From positions 62,001 through 126,000 of the forward strand of contig NZ_CBCPJJ010000024.1 in assembly GCF_965118895.1 (NCBI RefSeq): DNA of 64,000 nt. The letters run 5' to 3'. A program made the position numbers and the translations under genes. The stretch is from Rahnella inusitata_A (GTDB taxonomy: Bacteria; Pseudomonadota; Gammaproteobacteria; Enterobacterales; Enterobacteriaceae). Positions 17,778 to 24,736 of this stretch are shown here, one piece after another (position 1 is the stretch's first letter; each line of letters begins with the position of its first letter). The notes under the pieces were generated by a model. The model did not search any database and was not told the DNA's origin. It worked only from the letters and a program-made list of their open reading frames with translations.

Positions 17778-18671
17778 TTACTCTGAATATCGCAGCGCAT
17801 CAATCATCAGCGCAAAGGCCGGGGGATGTTGTTTCCGGCTCGGGTAATAAAGGTAATAGCCGGGAAACGACGGGGACCATTCGTCGAGGACCTGAATCAG
17901 TTCGCCCGACGTCACCGCCTCTTCCACCAGATCTTCCGGCACGCAGGCAAGCCCAAATCCGCACTTAACCGCATCGATCCGCTCGGACAAATGATTGAAA
18001 ATCAGCTGCCCTTCTACCCGCACGCGTAACGGTTTACCCTCTTTCTCGAACTCCCAGTGATACAAGCCTCCGGCGGTCGGTAAACGCATATTGATGCACC
18101 GGTGATTTTGCAACTCATGCGGCGTCAGAGGGATGCCGTTCTTCTCTAAATAAGCTGGCGAACCCACCACAACCATGCGCATATCCGCGCCCATTTTGAC
18201 TGCAACCATATCCTTATCCACGCTTTCGCCCAGACGCACCCCGGCATCGAAACGACCATCGACGATATCGACAAAGCCGTTATCGACCACCATCTCAACA
18301 TTGATATCCGGATATTCCTGTAGAAAAGGCTTCAGCCTGGGCCACAGCACGCTTTGCGCCGCATGTTCGCCCGCTGAGATGCGGATATTGCCCGAAGGCG
18401 TGCCGTTGAGCTGGAGCAGGGTTTGAAGTTCATGTTCAATCTCGGCCAGACGTGGTTCAAGACAGGCGATGATCCGTTCCCCGGCTTGTGTTGGCGCCAC
18501 GCTGCGGGTGGTGCGGGTAAGCAGACGGATATTTAAGCCCTCTTCCAGCGCCTTGATCGCGTGGCTTAACGCCGACTGTGAAACGCCGAGCTTCCCCGCC
18601 GCCTTGGTAAAACTTCTCTCCCGGGCAACCACCAGAAAGATCTGCAACTCGTTGAAGTTCTCTTTAAGCAT
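17778..18671 (-). CDS. LysR-family transcriptional regulator
   Basis: 297 residues from ATG 18671 (AAGGAA upstream); an upstream ATG at 18692 is weaker. N-terminal winged HTH: FLVVARERSFTKAAGKLGVSQSALSHAIKALE. The C-terminal periplasmic-binding-like effector domain has the usual RLGESVDKDMVAVKMG and FPGYYLYYPSRKQHPPAF segments. It is convergent with the reductase operon. LysR boxes occur before the reductases and before the MFS gene, so it probably controls both. Effector unknown. Confidence 0.9.
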   Translation of the reverse strand: MLKENFNELQIFLVVARERSFTKAAGKLGVSQSALSHAIKALEEGLNIRLLTRTTRSVAPTQAGERIIACLEPRLAEIEHELQTLLQLNGTPSGNIRISAGEHAAQSVLWPRLKPFLQEYPDINVEMVVDNGFVDIVDGRFDAGVRLGESVDKDMVAVKMGADMRMVVVGSPAYLEKNGIPLTPHELQNHRCINMRLPTAGGLYHWEFEKEGKPLRVRVEGQLIFNHLSERIDAVKCGFGLACVPEDLVEEAVTSGELIQVLDEWSPSFPGYYLYYPSRKQHPPAFALMIDALRYSE

Positions 18672-19024
18672 TGCGTAATTCCTTACATCCATCCGTTGCC
18701 GGTTAAACCAGCCAGAAAACCTCGACCGTAACGATAAACGCCACGCTACTTTCGCCTGTCAGCTACGTCCTGCCATAACGATGTAAAAGCGTCATTTTTG
18801 ATGATGTCTGTTTAGGTGAAAAATTTCCTTATCTTCTCATAAGTTACCGCGCAAAGGCATTAATCTGCGAATGTTCTATGGTACCTCAACGGGGGCCATT
18901 GGGCTGAAATAGCGATACGACTGGCATAGATACGTAAGAAAAACTGATCAATTAAGACTTTTCCATAAAAAAAATATATCTGATATTGTATGGGTTATTA
19001 CAAGTTTCCACTCTGGAAGATTCA
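18672..19024. promoter_or_regulatory. Intergenic region between divergent lysR and bluF
   Basis: 353 bp without a gene. It must contain the promoters of the LysR gene and of bluF. CTTATCTTCTCATAAG (about 18829-18844) contains short inverted CTTAT/ATAAG arms. I found no clear TTGTAC-type half site like those upstream of ycgZ. Confidence 0.4.
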
Positions 19025-20266
19025 ATGCTTTTAACCCTCGTTTATCGCAGTCATGTCAGCGAACATGTTCAGTCAGCCTCTCTGGAAGGGCTGGTTGCGC
19101 AAGCCAGCATTAAGAACGAAAAATCCGGCATTACCGGCATCCTGTTGTTTGACGGAACGCATTTCTTCCAGCTGCTGGAAGGCCCCGAAGAAGCCGTCGA
19201 TGCCCTTTACAGCAACATCTGCCAAGATCGTCGTCATCATAACGTGGTGGAACTGATGCGTGATTACGCGCCGTCCCGCCGGTTCGGCAATGTGGGCATG
19301 GAACTGTTTGATTTGCGCAAGCATCATGAAGATGTGGTGCTTCAGGCTGTCCTCGACAAAGGGACGTCAAAATACCGCCTTACCTATGATGACCGGGCAT
19401 TGCAATTTTTATGCACCTTTGTGCAGGCCCGCGAAAAAGAAAACTATCTCGAAATTCTGCCGGCCGGTTCCTGGTCTTTCATCGCCGATGAAGCGCTCAA
19501 ACCTGAAGTAGAATTTATCTTTCCCGAAATGCAGGATTACAGCTTCGCTTTCCAGCCCATTGTCGATCCACTGAGCAAGGAAATTGTCTCCTACGAAGCC
19601 ACGCTGCGCGGTCCGGACGGCGGTTCGCCGATGGGCTATTTTTCTCAGCTGTCCCGCACCACCATTTACGAAGCCGATCTCAAGTCTAAAAAGCTGGCCT
19701 TTGCACTCGCCAATAAGATGGGTATCAGTAACAAAACGCTGTGCATCAAACTTCTGCCGATGACGCTGGTGATGGTACCCGATGCGGTCGAGTTTTTGGT
19801 GCAAGAAATCACCGCTAACGGCCTGGTGCCGGAGCAGATTGTGGTAGCGATCACCGAGAACGGCGTTATTACGCGTGAAGATAAATTTACCGCAGCCATG
19901 AAGCAGTTAAAAGCATCGGGAATGCGGCTGGCGATTGATGATTTCGGGGCTGGATCGGCCGGGTTGTTGCTGCTGACGCAGTGCCAGCCAGATAAGATCA
20001 TGATTGATCGCAACATCATTTGTGATGTACACACCAGCGGGCCGAAACAGGCGGTGGTACAGGCGATCATCAGATTCTGTTCTTCACTGGAGGTCTCGGT
20101 TATTGCCACGGGTGTGGAAAAACCAGAAGAATGGATGTGGCTCGATGCGGCGGGGATTTGTAATTTCCAGGGCGAACTGTTTGCCACGCCAAGGCTTAAT
20201 GGTGCGCCAGTTGTCGCCTGGCCGGAAGTTAAGCAGGAATATCAGTTAAGAGATCAAACTCTCTGA
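19025..20266 (+). CDS. bluF: BluF-like blue-light sensor with BLUF and degenerate EAL domains
   Basis: 413 residues from ATG 19025 (GGAAG upstream; an in-frame start at 18986 only adds a non-homologous stretch). BLUF domain, residues 1-95, with flavin-contacting Y7, N31 and Q49 (THFFQLLEGPEE). EAL domain, about 160-405. The EAL motif reads YEATLRG and other catalytic acids look absent, so phosphodiesterase activity is unlikely. E. coli BluF likewise lacks activity and antagonises the MerR-like repressor BluR upon blue light or cold. Convergent here with the ycgZ-ymgA-ariR genes that BluR controls in E. coli. No bluR is present in the window. Confidence 0.93.
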   Translation: MLLTLVYRSHVSEHVQSASLEGLVAQASIKNEKSGITGILLFDGTHFFQLLEGPEEAVDALYSNICQDRRHHNVVELMRDYAPSRRFGNVGMELFDLRKHHEDVVLQAVLDKGTSKYRLTYDDRALQFLCTFVQAREKENYLEILPAGSWSFIADEALKPEVEFIFPEMQDYSFAFQPIVDPLSKEIVSYEATLRGPDGGSPMGYFSQLSRTTIYEADLKSKKLAFALANKMGISNKTLCIKLLPMTLVMVPDAVEFLVQEITANGLVPEQIVVAITENGVITREDKFTAAMKQLKASGMRLAIDDFGAGSAGLLLLTQCQPDKIMIDRNIICDVHTSGPKQAVVQAIIRFCSSLEVSVIATGVEKPEEWMWLDAAGICNFQGELFATPRLNGAPVVAWPEVKQEYQLRDQTL

Positions 20267-20299
20267 CAGTCTGAGCACGGTTTTTCAAGAGAAAGTCTA

Positions 20300-20329
20300 A
20301 GCCCGGTTAATAACCCTATTTATCGGGCT
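20300..20329. terminator. Candidate bidirectional terminator between bluF and the ariR-like gene
   Basis: AGCCCG (20300-20305) and CGGGCT (20324-20329) can pair around an 18-base AT-rich loop, between two convergent genes. No good T run is present, so this is tentative. Confidence 0.35.
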
Positions 20330-20355
20330 CATTTCAAAATTCTGTCCCGCCGGTA

Positions 20356-20610
20356 TTAATCATTATCATCCGACGTGCGGTAAACCACATATTCCAACGC
20401 TTCCAAGTAAACATCCTGCTTACTCAATTCGCTTTCCTGTTCAATTTTCTGAATCAGACAAAGAATAATATCTTTGTGGGTCACATTATCTTTCTGACTC
20501 TTCAAATTGTTATATATACGGATGACGGTTTCATTTCCAACCAGAAGCTCAGGGTCTTCTGTCAGAATATAATCGGCCAATTTCACATGAGTATAAGACA
20601 CGTCTTGCAT
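20356..20610 (-). CDS. AriR/YmgB-like small regulator (second paralogue)
   Basis: 84 residues with the YmgB/AriR layout: an N-terminal segment (MQDVSYTHVKLADYILTE), then the helical core LLVGNETVIRIYNNL...KDIILCLIQKIEQESEL and a C-terminal EALEYVV helix. Strong GGAGGG seven bases upstream of ATG 20610. It is the last gene of the ycgZ-ymgA-ariR group, 112 bases after ariR, where E. coli has ymgC; this product resembles AriR rather than YmgC. By homology it would be a connector acting in biofilm and acid-stress control via the Rcs system. Confidence 0.8.
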   Translation of the reverse strand: MQDVSYTHVKLADYILTEDPELLVGNETVIRIYNNLKSQKDNVTHKDIILCLIQKIEQESELSKQDVYLEALEYVVYRTSDDND

Positions 20611-20652
20611 TTTAATACCCTCCGCGACCTGCTGTGGTTAACGTTTAATGAG

Positions 20653-20688
20653 ACGTTGCGCTCAGGTGCTGAAACCCGAGCGCAGCGT
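20653..20688 (-). repeat. Stem-loop between the two ariR paralogues
   Basis: ACGTTGCGCTC (20653-20663) and GAGCGCAGCGT (20678-20688) pair at 10 of 11 positions. It lies in the spacer between ariR and the ariR-like gene, where it could protect the upstream mRNA segment or attenuate readthrough. No T run follows on the minus strand. Confidence 0.45.
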
Positions 20689-20721
20689 TATTTAAAATGA
20701 TAATGGTAAAATCTGTCGAAC

Positions 20722-21057
20722 TCAGAAACCGGAATCATCCGGCGTCATACCCACGACCATTTCGAGTGCATTGCGCAGAACATCCAGTTGCACGACATCT
20801 GACGTGCATTCCAGCTGATTGATAAGGTGTAAAATGATGGCCTTGTTGGTCACCGTTCCCTTCTCAGCCAGAATAAGGCGGATCGCTGCACCCAGTACTT
20901 CGGTTTCACTGGAGTACAACTCACCCGCTTTAGCAAAGTGCTTATAAATCTCTGTACCGCTTACAGAGCCTGTCATCGGCCGGGATTGGTTTGATGTCAT
21001 CGCATCGCTGAAATGAGCGGTGCCAGCGCGGGAGGAATCAGTGTTTTTTCTGGTCAT
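20722..21057 (-). CDS. ariR: AriR (YmgB) biofilm/acid-resistance connector protein
   Basis: 111 residues from ATG 21057, which has AAGGG seven bases upstream and overlaps the end of ymgA by 20 bases. Later ATGs at 21000 and 20976 lack binding sites. The conserved core is EIYKHFAKAGELYSSETEVLG, then VTNKAIILHLINQLECTSDV and LRNALEMVVGMTPDD, all close to E. coli AriR. The N-terminal 30 residues are an extension relative to E. coli. Part of the BluR/BluF-type cluster, with expected roles in Rcs-dependent capsule and biofilm control. Confidence 0.85.
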   Translation of the reverse strand: MTRKNTDSSRAGTAHFSDAMTSNQSRPMTGSVSGTEIYKHFAKAGELYSSETEVLGAAIRLILAEKGTVTNKAIILHLINQLECTSDVVQLDVLRNALEMVVGMTPDDSGF

Positions 21058-21331
21058 CGGACGGCCCTTGAGCATTGAAAAAGTGTCGTACATTGTCGAC
21101 GTCCCGAACTTCGTAGCTGATCTGCGCACGCTTTTCAGCCAGATTATGACGGATCTCGTTAATGACCCGTTCGCAGGCGCTTTTTCGATTAATGTTATCC
21201 GCGTTTACAGCCATAAACTGTAATTGCGCAATGAGTCTGTCTGTTGATATTGGATTCTTTGATTTGAGCAAGGAAACAACCGCCTCACCAATCAGCTTAT
21301 CCGTCAATTTTTCTTCGGTACTTCTATACAT
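21038..21331 (-). CDS. ymgA: YmgA-like connector protein
   Basis: 97 residues from ATG 21331 (GAGG eight bases upstream; an in-frame TTG at 21361 is less likely). Core ITEKLIGEAVV-type segment (here KLTDKLIGEAVVSLLKSK), then TDRLIAQLQFMAV and a long charged helix CERVINEIRHNLAEKRAQI, matching the YmgA pattern. Second gene of the cluster, translationally coupled to ariR by a 20-base overlap. In E. coli YmgA feeds the Rcs phosphorelay. Confidence 0.8.
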   Translation of the reverse strand: MYRSTEEKLTDKLIGEAVVSLLKSKNPISTDRLIAQLQFMAVNADNINRKSACERVINEIRHNLAEKRAQISYEVRDVDNVRHFFNAQGPSDDQKKH

Positions 21332-21515
21332 ATTAGCAGCCTCTGAATATACGCCGGCCAAAGGTCTTCGGCAGATTAGCTTCAGGTTCAGAGTTATTAT
21401 TTTACGCCAAAAGCAGTAAAACGTTGTTAGGCTATGAATTAATCAAGCCCGCATAATATGTCATACTGAAATGCTTTCAAGCCAATCTTTAACTCTATAA
21501 CTCACTCACTGTTGC

Positions 21516-21755
21516 TTACGAATCACGCTCCAGCACCAGACGGATCAGCTTCAAATAATGCCGTTCCTCTTCTTCACTGCCAGCCGCTTCAACACGATTT
21601 AACAGCTTAGAACATAAGGCTTTGCGATTGAGATTCTTGCCTGCCTCCAGAATTTCGACCACAACCCGCCCCATTGTCTCTTCCTCAGAAAATACCAGAC
21701 TGTACATTGAAGGAGATGTGTCCGAAGACAATCCATTGTGTCTATTCTGTCGCAT
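21516..21755 (-). CDS. ycgZ: YcgZ connector protein
   Basis: 79 residues, close to E. coli YcgZ (78). The shared block is ETMGRVVVEILEAGKNLNRK, then LCSKLLNRVEAA and EEERHYLKLIRLVLE. First gene of the cluster. Its upstream region has repeated TTGTACA-type motifs (21809-21839) that could bind a BluR/MlrA-type MerR regulator. Predicted small, helical, cytoplasmic. Confidence 0.85.
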   Translation of the reverse strand: MRQNRHNGLSSDTSPSMYSLVFSEEETMGRVVVEILEAGKNLNRKALCSKLLNRVEAAGSEEEERHYLKLIRLVLERDS

Positions 21756-21808
21756 GATTAACTCTTATGTTAATACGTGTGTGAATAATAATTTAGTGTG
21801 TGACCATA

Positions 21809-21839
21809 AAGTTATACAAGATATGAGAAGTTGTACAGG
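21809..21839. promoter_or_regulatory. Tandem TTGTACA-type motifs in the ycgZ promoter
   Basis: AAGTTATACAAG (21809-21820) and AAGTTGTACAGG (21828-21839) are near-identical direct repeats with a 19-base period. A third exact copy, AAGTTGTACAGG, is at 21963-21974. MlrA and BluR, MerR-like regulators, are known to bind TTGTACA-containing sites in E. coli; assignment to a BluR homologue is inference. Confidence 0.5.
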
Positions 21840-22058
21840 TATTTTAGGAAAAAAAAGCTAGCAATATTTTAATTCGCAGGGAAACTAATAGTAAGATTAT
21901 GAATATTAAGTATTTATTGCTAAATCTAAAAACTGTTACACCGGTGGAATTCGGGGACGGTAAAGTTGTACAGGCAAGAATGTATGTTTAACGTGAACTG
22001 AGTTTGATCACCCTGCGAGGGGTAATGTTCTATAATCTGACGAGCGACCAACTTATAC

Positions 22059-22100
22059 TATACTCCCCCACAGTATAATTATATACTCCCTCCCACTATA
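22059..22100. promoter_or_regulatory. Two FrmR operator-like palindromes before frmR
   Basis: TATACTCCCCCACAGTATA (22059-22077) and TATACTCCCTCCCACTATA (22082-22100) are imperfect palindromes with C-rich centres, the layout known for CsoR/RcnR/FrmR-family operators (AT-rich arms around a G/C tract). They sit immediately before the GAGGAG of frmR, so FrmR would repress its own operon until formaldehyde cross-links it. Confidence 0.75.
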
Positions 22101-22116
22101 CGAGGAGTTGCCATCA

Positions 22117-22392
22117 ATGCCACACACACCCGCAGAAAAGAAAAAGGTTTTAGCACGCGTCAAACGTGTGCGCGGCCAGCTTGAAGCGCTTGAATTAGCG
22201 CTTGAACGTGGGGATGACTGCAGCCCGGTGTTACAGCAGATCTCTGCCATCCGCGGAGCCGTCAACGGCCTGATGGCTGGTGTGCTGGAAAGTCATCTGC
22301 GTGAAGAACTGAAAAGTGCAGATGCCACAGAAGAATCGAGAGACGCATCTATCGATGATGCCGTTGCATTAATACGTACTTATCTCCGTTAA
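22117..22392 (+). CDS. frmR: FrmR, formaldehyde-responsive transcriptional repressor
   Basis: 91 residues from ATG 22117 (GAGGAG 10 bases upstream), the E. coli FrmR length. CsoR/RcnR four-helix family. The formaldehyde-sensing residues known from E. coli FrmR are all present: N-terminal Pro2 and Cys35, with H60 and E64 also conserved. Basic DNA-binding patch KKKVLARVKRVRGQ. Two operator-like palindromes lie just upstream. Operon with frmA. Confidence 0.95.
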   Translation: MPHTPAEKKKVLARVKRVRGQLEALELALERGDDCSPVLQQISAIRGAVNGLMAGVLESHLREELKSADATEESRDASIDDAVALIRTYLR

Positions 22393-22454
22393 CCCCGCTA
22401 TTTATGGCCATTTGAAAACTCAAATCGCCCTATACCTGACCAAAAGGAAAGTTC

Positions 22455-23564
22455 ATGAAATCACGTGCAGCAGTCGCCTTCGGCCCCGGCAAACCGCTTG
22501 AAATTGTCGAAATTGACGTCGAGCCACCACGCGCTGGTGAAGTACTGGTTAAGATTACCCATACCGGTGTTTGCCATACCGATGCTTTTACCCTTTCAGG
22601 TGAGGATCCTGAAGGCGTATTCCCCGCCGTGCTGGGCCACGAAGGTGCCGGCGTAGTGGTAGAGGTTGGCGAAGGTGTGACCAGCGTCGCGCCAGGCGAT
22701 CACGTTATCCCGCTTTATACCGCAGAATGTGGGGAGTGCCTGTTCTGTAAATCAGGTAAAACCAATCTGTGTGTCGCCGTTCGCGCCACGCAGGGCAAAG
22801 GTGTTATGCCTGATGGAACAACGCGTTTTTCCTACAACGGCCAGCCAATCTTCCACTATATGGGCTGTTCAACCTTTAGCGAATTCACCGTAGTGGCTGA
22901 AGTGTCACTGGCAAAAATCAATCCTGAAGCGAACCATGAACACGTTTGCCTGCTGGGCTGCGGCGTGACCACCGGCATCGGCGCGGTACACAACACCGCG
23001 AAAGTTCAGGAAGGTGATTCCGTTGCCATCTTTGGGCTGGGCGGCATTGGCCTTGCAGCGCTTCAGGGTGCGCGTCAGGCAAAAGCGGGTCGCATTATTG
23101 CCATTGATACCAATCCGGCGAAGTTCGAACTGGCGAAAAAATTCGGCGCGACAGAATGTCTTAATCCGAATGATTTTGATAAGCCTATTCAGGAAGTCAT
23201 TATCGAAATGACCGGATGGGGTGTCGACCATTCCTTTGAATGTATCGGTAACGTGAATGTTATGCGTGCCGCACTGGAGAGCTCACACCGTGGCTGGGGG
23301 CAGTCCGTCATTATCGGCGTCGCCGGTGCAGGGAAAGAGATCTCCACGCGTCCTTTCCAGCTTGTCACAGGGCGTCAGTGGAAAGGTTCTGCGTTCGGGG
23401 GCGTGAAGGGTCGAAGCGAGTTGCCGGGCATGGTGGAAGATGCCATGAAGGGTAAAATTGAGCTAGAGCCGTTCGTCACGCACACCATGGAGCTGGAAAA
23501 GATTAACGACGCTTTCGACCTGATGCATGAAGGCAAATCTATCCGTACGGTTATTCATTTTTAA
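22455..23564 (+). CDS. frmA: FrmA, S-(hydroxymethyl)glutathione dehydrogenase / class III alcohol dehydrogenase
   Basis: 369 residues. Zinc-dependent MDR enzyme oxidising S-hydroxymethylglutathione (formed from formaldehyde and GSH) to S-formylglutathione with NAD+. Catalytic zinc ligands in TGVCHTDA and GHEGAG; structural zinc cysteines in ECGECLFCKSGKTNLC; Rossmann motif FGLGGIGLAALQG. 62 bases after frmR and under its control. The usual third gene, frmB (S-formylglutathione hydrolase), is absent here, so another hydrolase such as YeiG must complete the pathway. Confidence 0.97.
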   Translation: MKSRAAVAFGPGKPLEIVEIDVEPPRAGEVLVKITHTGVCHTDAFTLSGEDPEGVFPAVLGHEGAGVVVEVGEGVTSVAPGDHVIPLYTAECGECLFCKSGKTNLCVAVRATQGKGVMPDGTTRFSYNGQPIFHYMGCSTFSEFTVVAEVSLAKINPEANHEHVCLLGCGVTTGIGAVHNTAKVQEGDSVAIFGLGGIGLAALQGARQAKAGRIIAIDTNPAKFELAKKFGATECLNPNDFDKPIQEVIIEMTGWGVDHSFECIGNVNVMRAALESSHRGWGQSVIIGVAGAGKEISTRPFQLVTGRQWKGSAFGGVKGRSELPGMVEDAMKGKIELEPFVTHTMELEKINDAFDLMHEGKSIRTVIHF

Positions 23565-23690
23565 GCGTATTTGCCTGAAAACATAAAGCAGGTTGTACGA
23601 GTGAGGCGCGGGGGATGAATGTTCGTTTTCCGCCCTCCTCTTGTCAGCTGCACCGCCGTTATCACTCTTTTTAACAGAGGAACACCTGCC

Positions 23691-23936
23691 ATGCTTGAAC
23701 TCAGACCCGGCTGTGAATGTTGTGATAAAGACCTCCCGCCCGACGCAACGGACGCAAAGATTTGTTCGTTCGAATGCACCTTTTGCGCCGCGTGCGCGGA
23801 AAGTAAATTGGAGGGGATCTGCCCGAACTGCGGCGGGGAGCTGGTCAGTCGCCCTCGCCGTCCTGTCGGGAAGTTAGCCAATAATCCGCCTTCGATGACG
23901 CGGGTACATAATCCGTCGGGATGCGCAGCGAAATAG
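23691..23936 (+). CDS. DUF1272 zinc-ribbon-like protein
   Basis: 81 residues from ATG 23691 (GAGG upstream). Eight or more Cys are arranged in pairs: PGCECCDKDLP, CSFECTFCAACAE and GICPNCGGELVSRP, the DUF1272 pattern, which probably binds zinc. Small cytoplasmic protein of unknown function, 126 bases downstream of frmA, where frmB would be expected. Cotranscription with frmRA is possible but not shown. Confidence 0.85.
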   Translation: MLELRPGCECCDKDLPPDATDAKICSFECTFCAACAESKLEGICPNCGGELVSRPRRPVGKLANNPPSMTRVHNPSGCAAK

Positions 23937-23938
23937 TC

Positions 23939-24592
23939 TTATTTACCCACCCGCCCTTTCGGCAGCGCGGCAAAGAAGTCAGCGTGGGCGGGCGCGCGGG
24001 TCTGTTGCAGGATGTCTGCTAACATTTGCAGCGGTACATCCGACCAGTCGGCGCGCAGATCGACGCTGGCGTACTGGCGATCGTGCCAGATTTTCAGCGC
24101 GGCGGACTTCAGCCCGCGCCGGTCGCCTCCGGCCTGTGCACCGGCGTTCATCGCTGCCAGCAGGCGGTCGGTGAAAGGCACAGCGTCGAGCGCTTTGTAC
24201 GTTCTCAGCATCGCCTCCAGCGTTTCACCGCCGGTCAGCAGGTTTCCGCCGACCACACACTGCTGCCCTTTCAGGCTTCCCGCCCAAATACCGCATGCGC
24301 TGCCGCTCCACTGCGCGGTATTGCCCTGACTGTCCACAATCAGCACCTGCCTTCTGTCTGCATCCTCATCGTTGTTAAGTATTTTTTTCAGCGTTGCGGC
24401 AGCGTCATATCCTTCCTTTAACAGCGCCAGACCTTGTTCGCCATACAGCGGATTGGTCATCGCCTGCGTGGCGATCGCACCGGTATGCGCGTGACCGTGA
24501 ACCACCAGCGCACCGACGGCAGGGCCTGCGGTGGCGGTCGCCACGCCCAACGCCCCGGAGACGGGATCCCGCGCGACAATCGAAAAGGTCAT
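23939..24592 (-). CDS. DUF1028 family protein (Ntn-hydrolase-like)
   Basis: 217 residues beginning MTFSIVARDP, the family's typical N-terminus; ATG 24592 has GGAG five bases upstream. The conserved TATAGPAVGALV, AHTGAIATQAMTNPLYG and CVVGGNLLTG segments are DUF1028 hallmarks. The family has an Ntn-hydrolase-like fold with no proven reaction. It is divergent from a peptide-type ABC transporter, with two palindromic operators in between, so it likely belongs to the same regulon and may process the transported compound. Confidence 0.88.
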   Translation of the reverse strand: MTFSIVARDPVSGALGVATATAGPAVGALVVHGHAHTGAIATQAMTNPLYGEQGLALLKEGYDAAATLKKILNNDEDADRRQVLIVDSQGNTAQWSGSACGIWAGSLKGQQCVVGGNLLTGGETLEAMLRTYKALDAVPFTDRLLAAMNAGAQAGGDRRGLKSAALKIWHDRQYASVDLRADWSDVPLQMLADILQQTRAPAHADFFAALPKGRVGK

Positions 24593-24616
24593 AAGCACTC
24601 CGTGACAGTCTGGTTA

Positions 24617-24667
24617 AATTTATGCGCATAAATTATTGCAATTACGTTTATTTATACGCATAAATAA
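24617..24667. promoter_or_regulatory. Pair of palindromic operators between the DUF1028 gene and the ABC transporter
   Basis: AATTTATGCGCATAAATT (24617-24634) is a perfect 18-bp palindrome. TTATTTATACGCATAAATAA (24648-24667) has the same core with one asymmetry. The cores TTTATGCGCATAAA and TTTATACGCATAAA start 32 bases apart, about three helical turns. They probably bind the FadR-type regulator encoded at the end of this operon. Confidence 0.65.
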
Positions 24668-24736
24668 TAGACAGGACAACGCCTGATTTTTCCCCTGAGG
24701 TGTTCATCACAGGTTTTACTTAGCGACGAGGTCGAT

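Noticed and set aside
18951..18970. ATTA-N11-TAAA pattern upstream of bluF as a third LysR box
   Set aside because: It matches only the loose T-N11-A rule in AT-rich DNA and lacks the CCTATCC extension of the two real blocks.
20722..21129. Longer start for ariR at 21129
   Set aside because: It would overlap ymgA by over 90 bases and has no binding site; ATG 21057 has AAGGG at good spacing.
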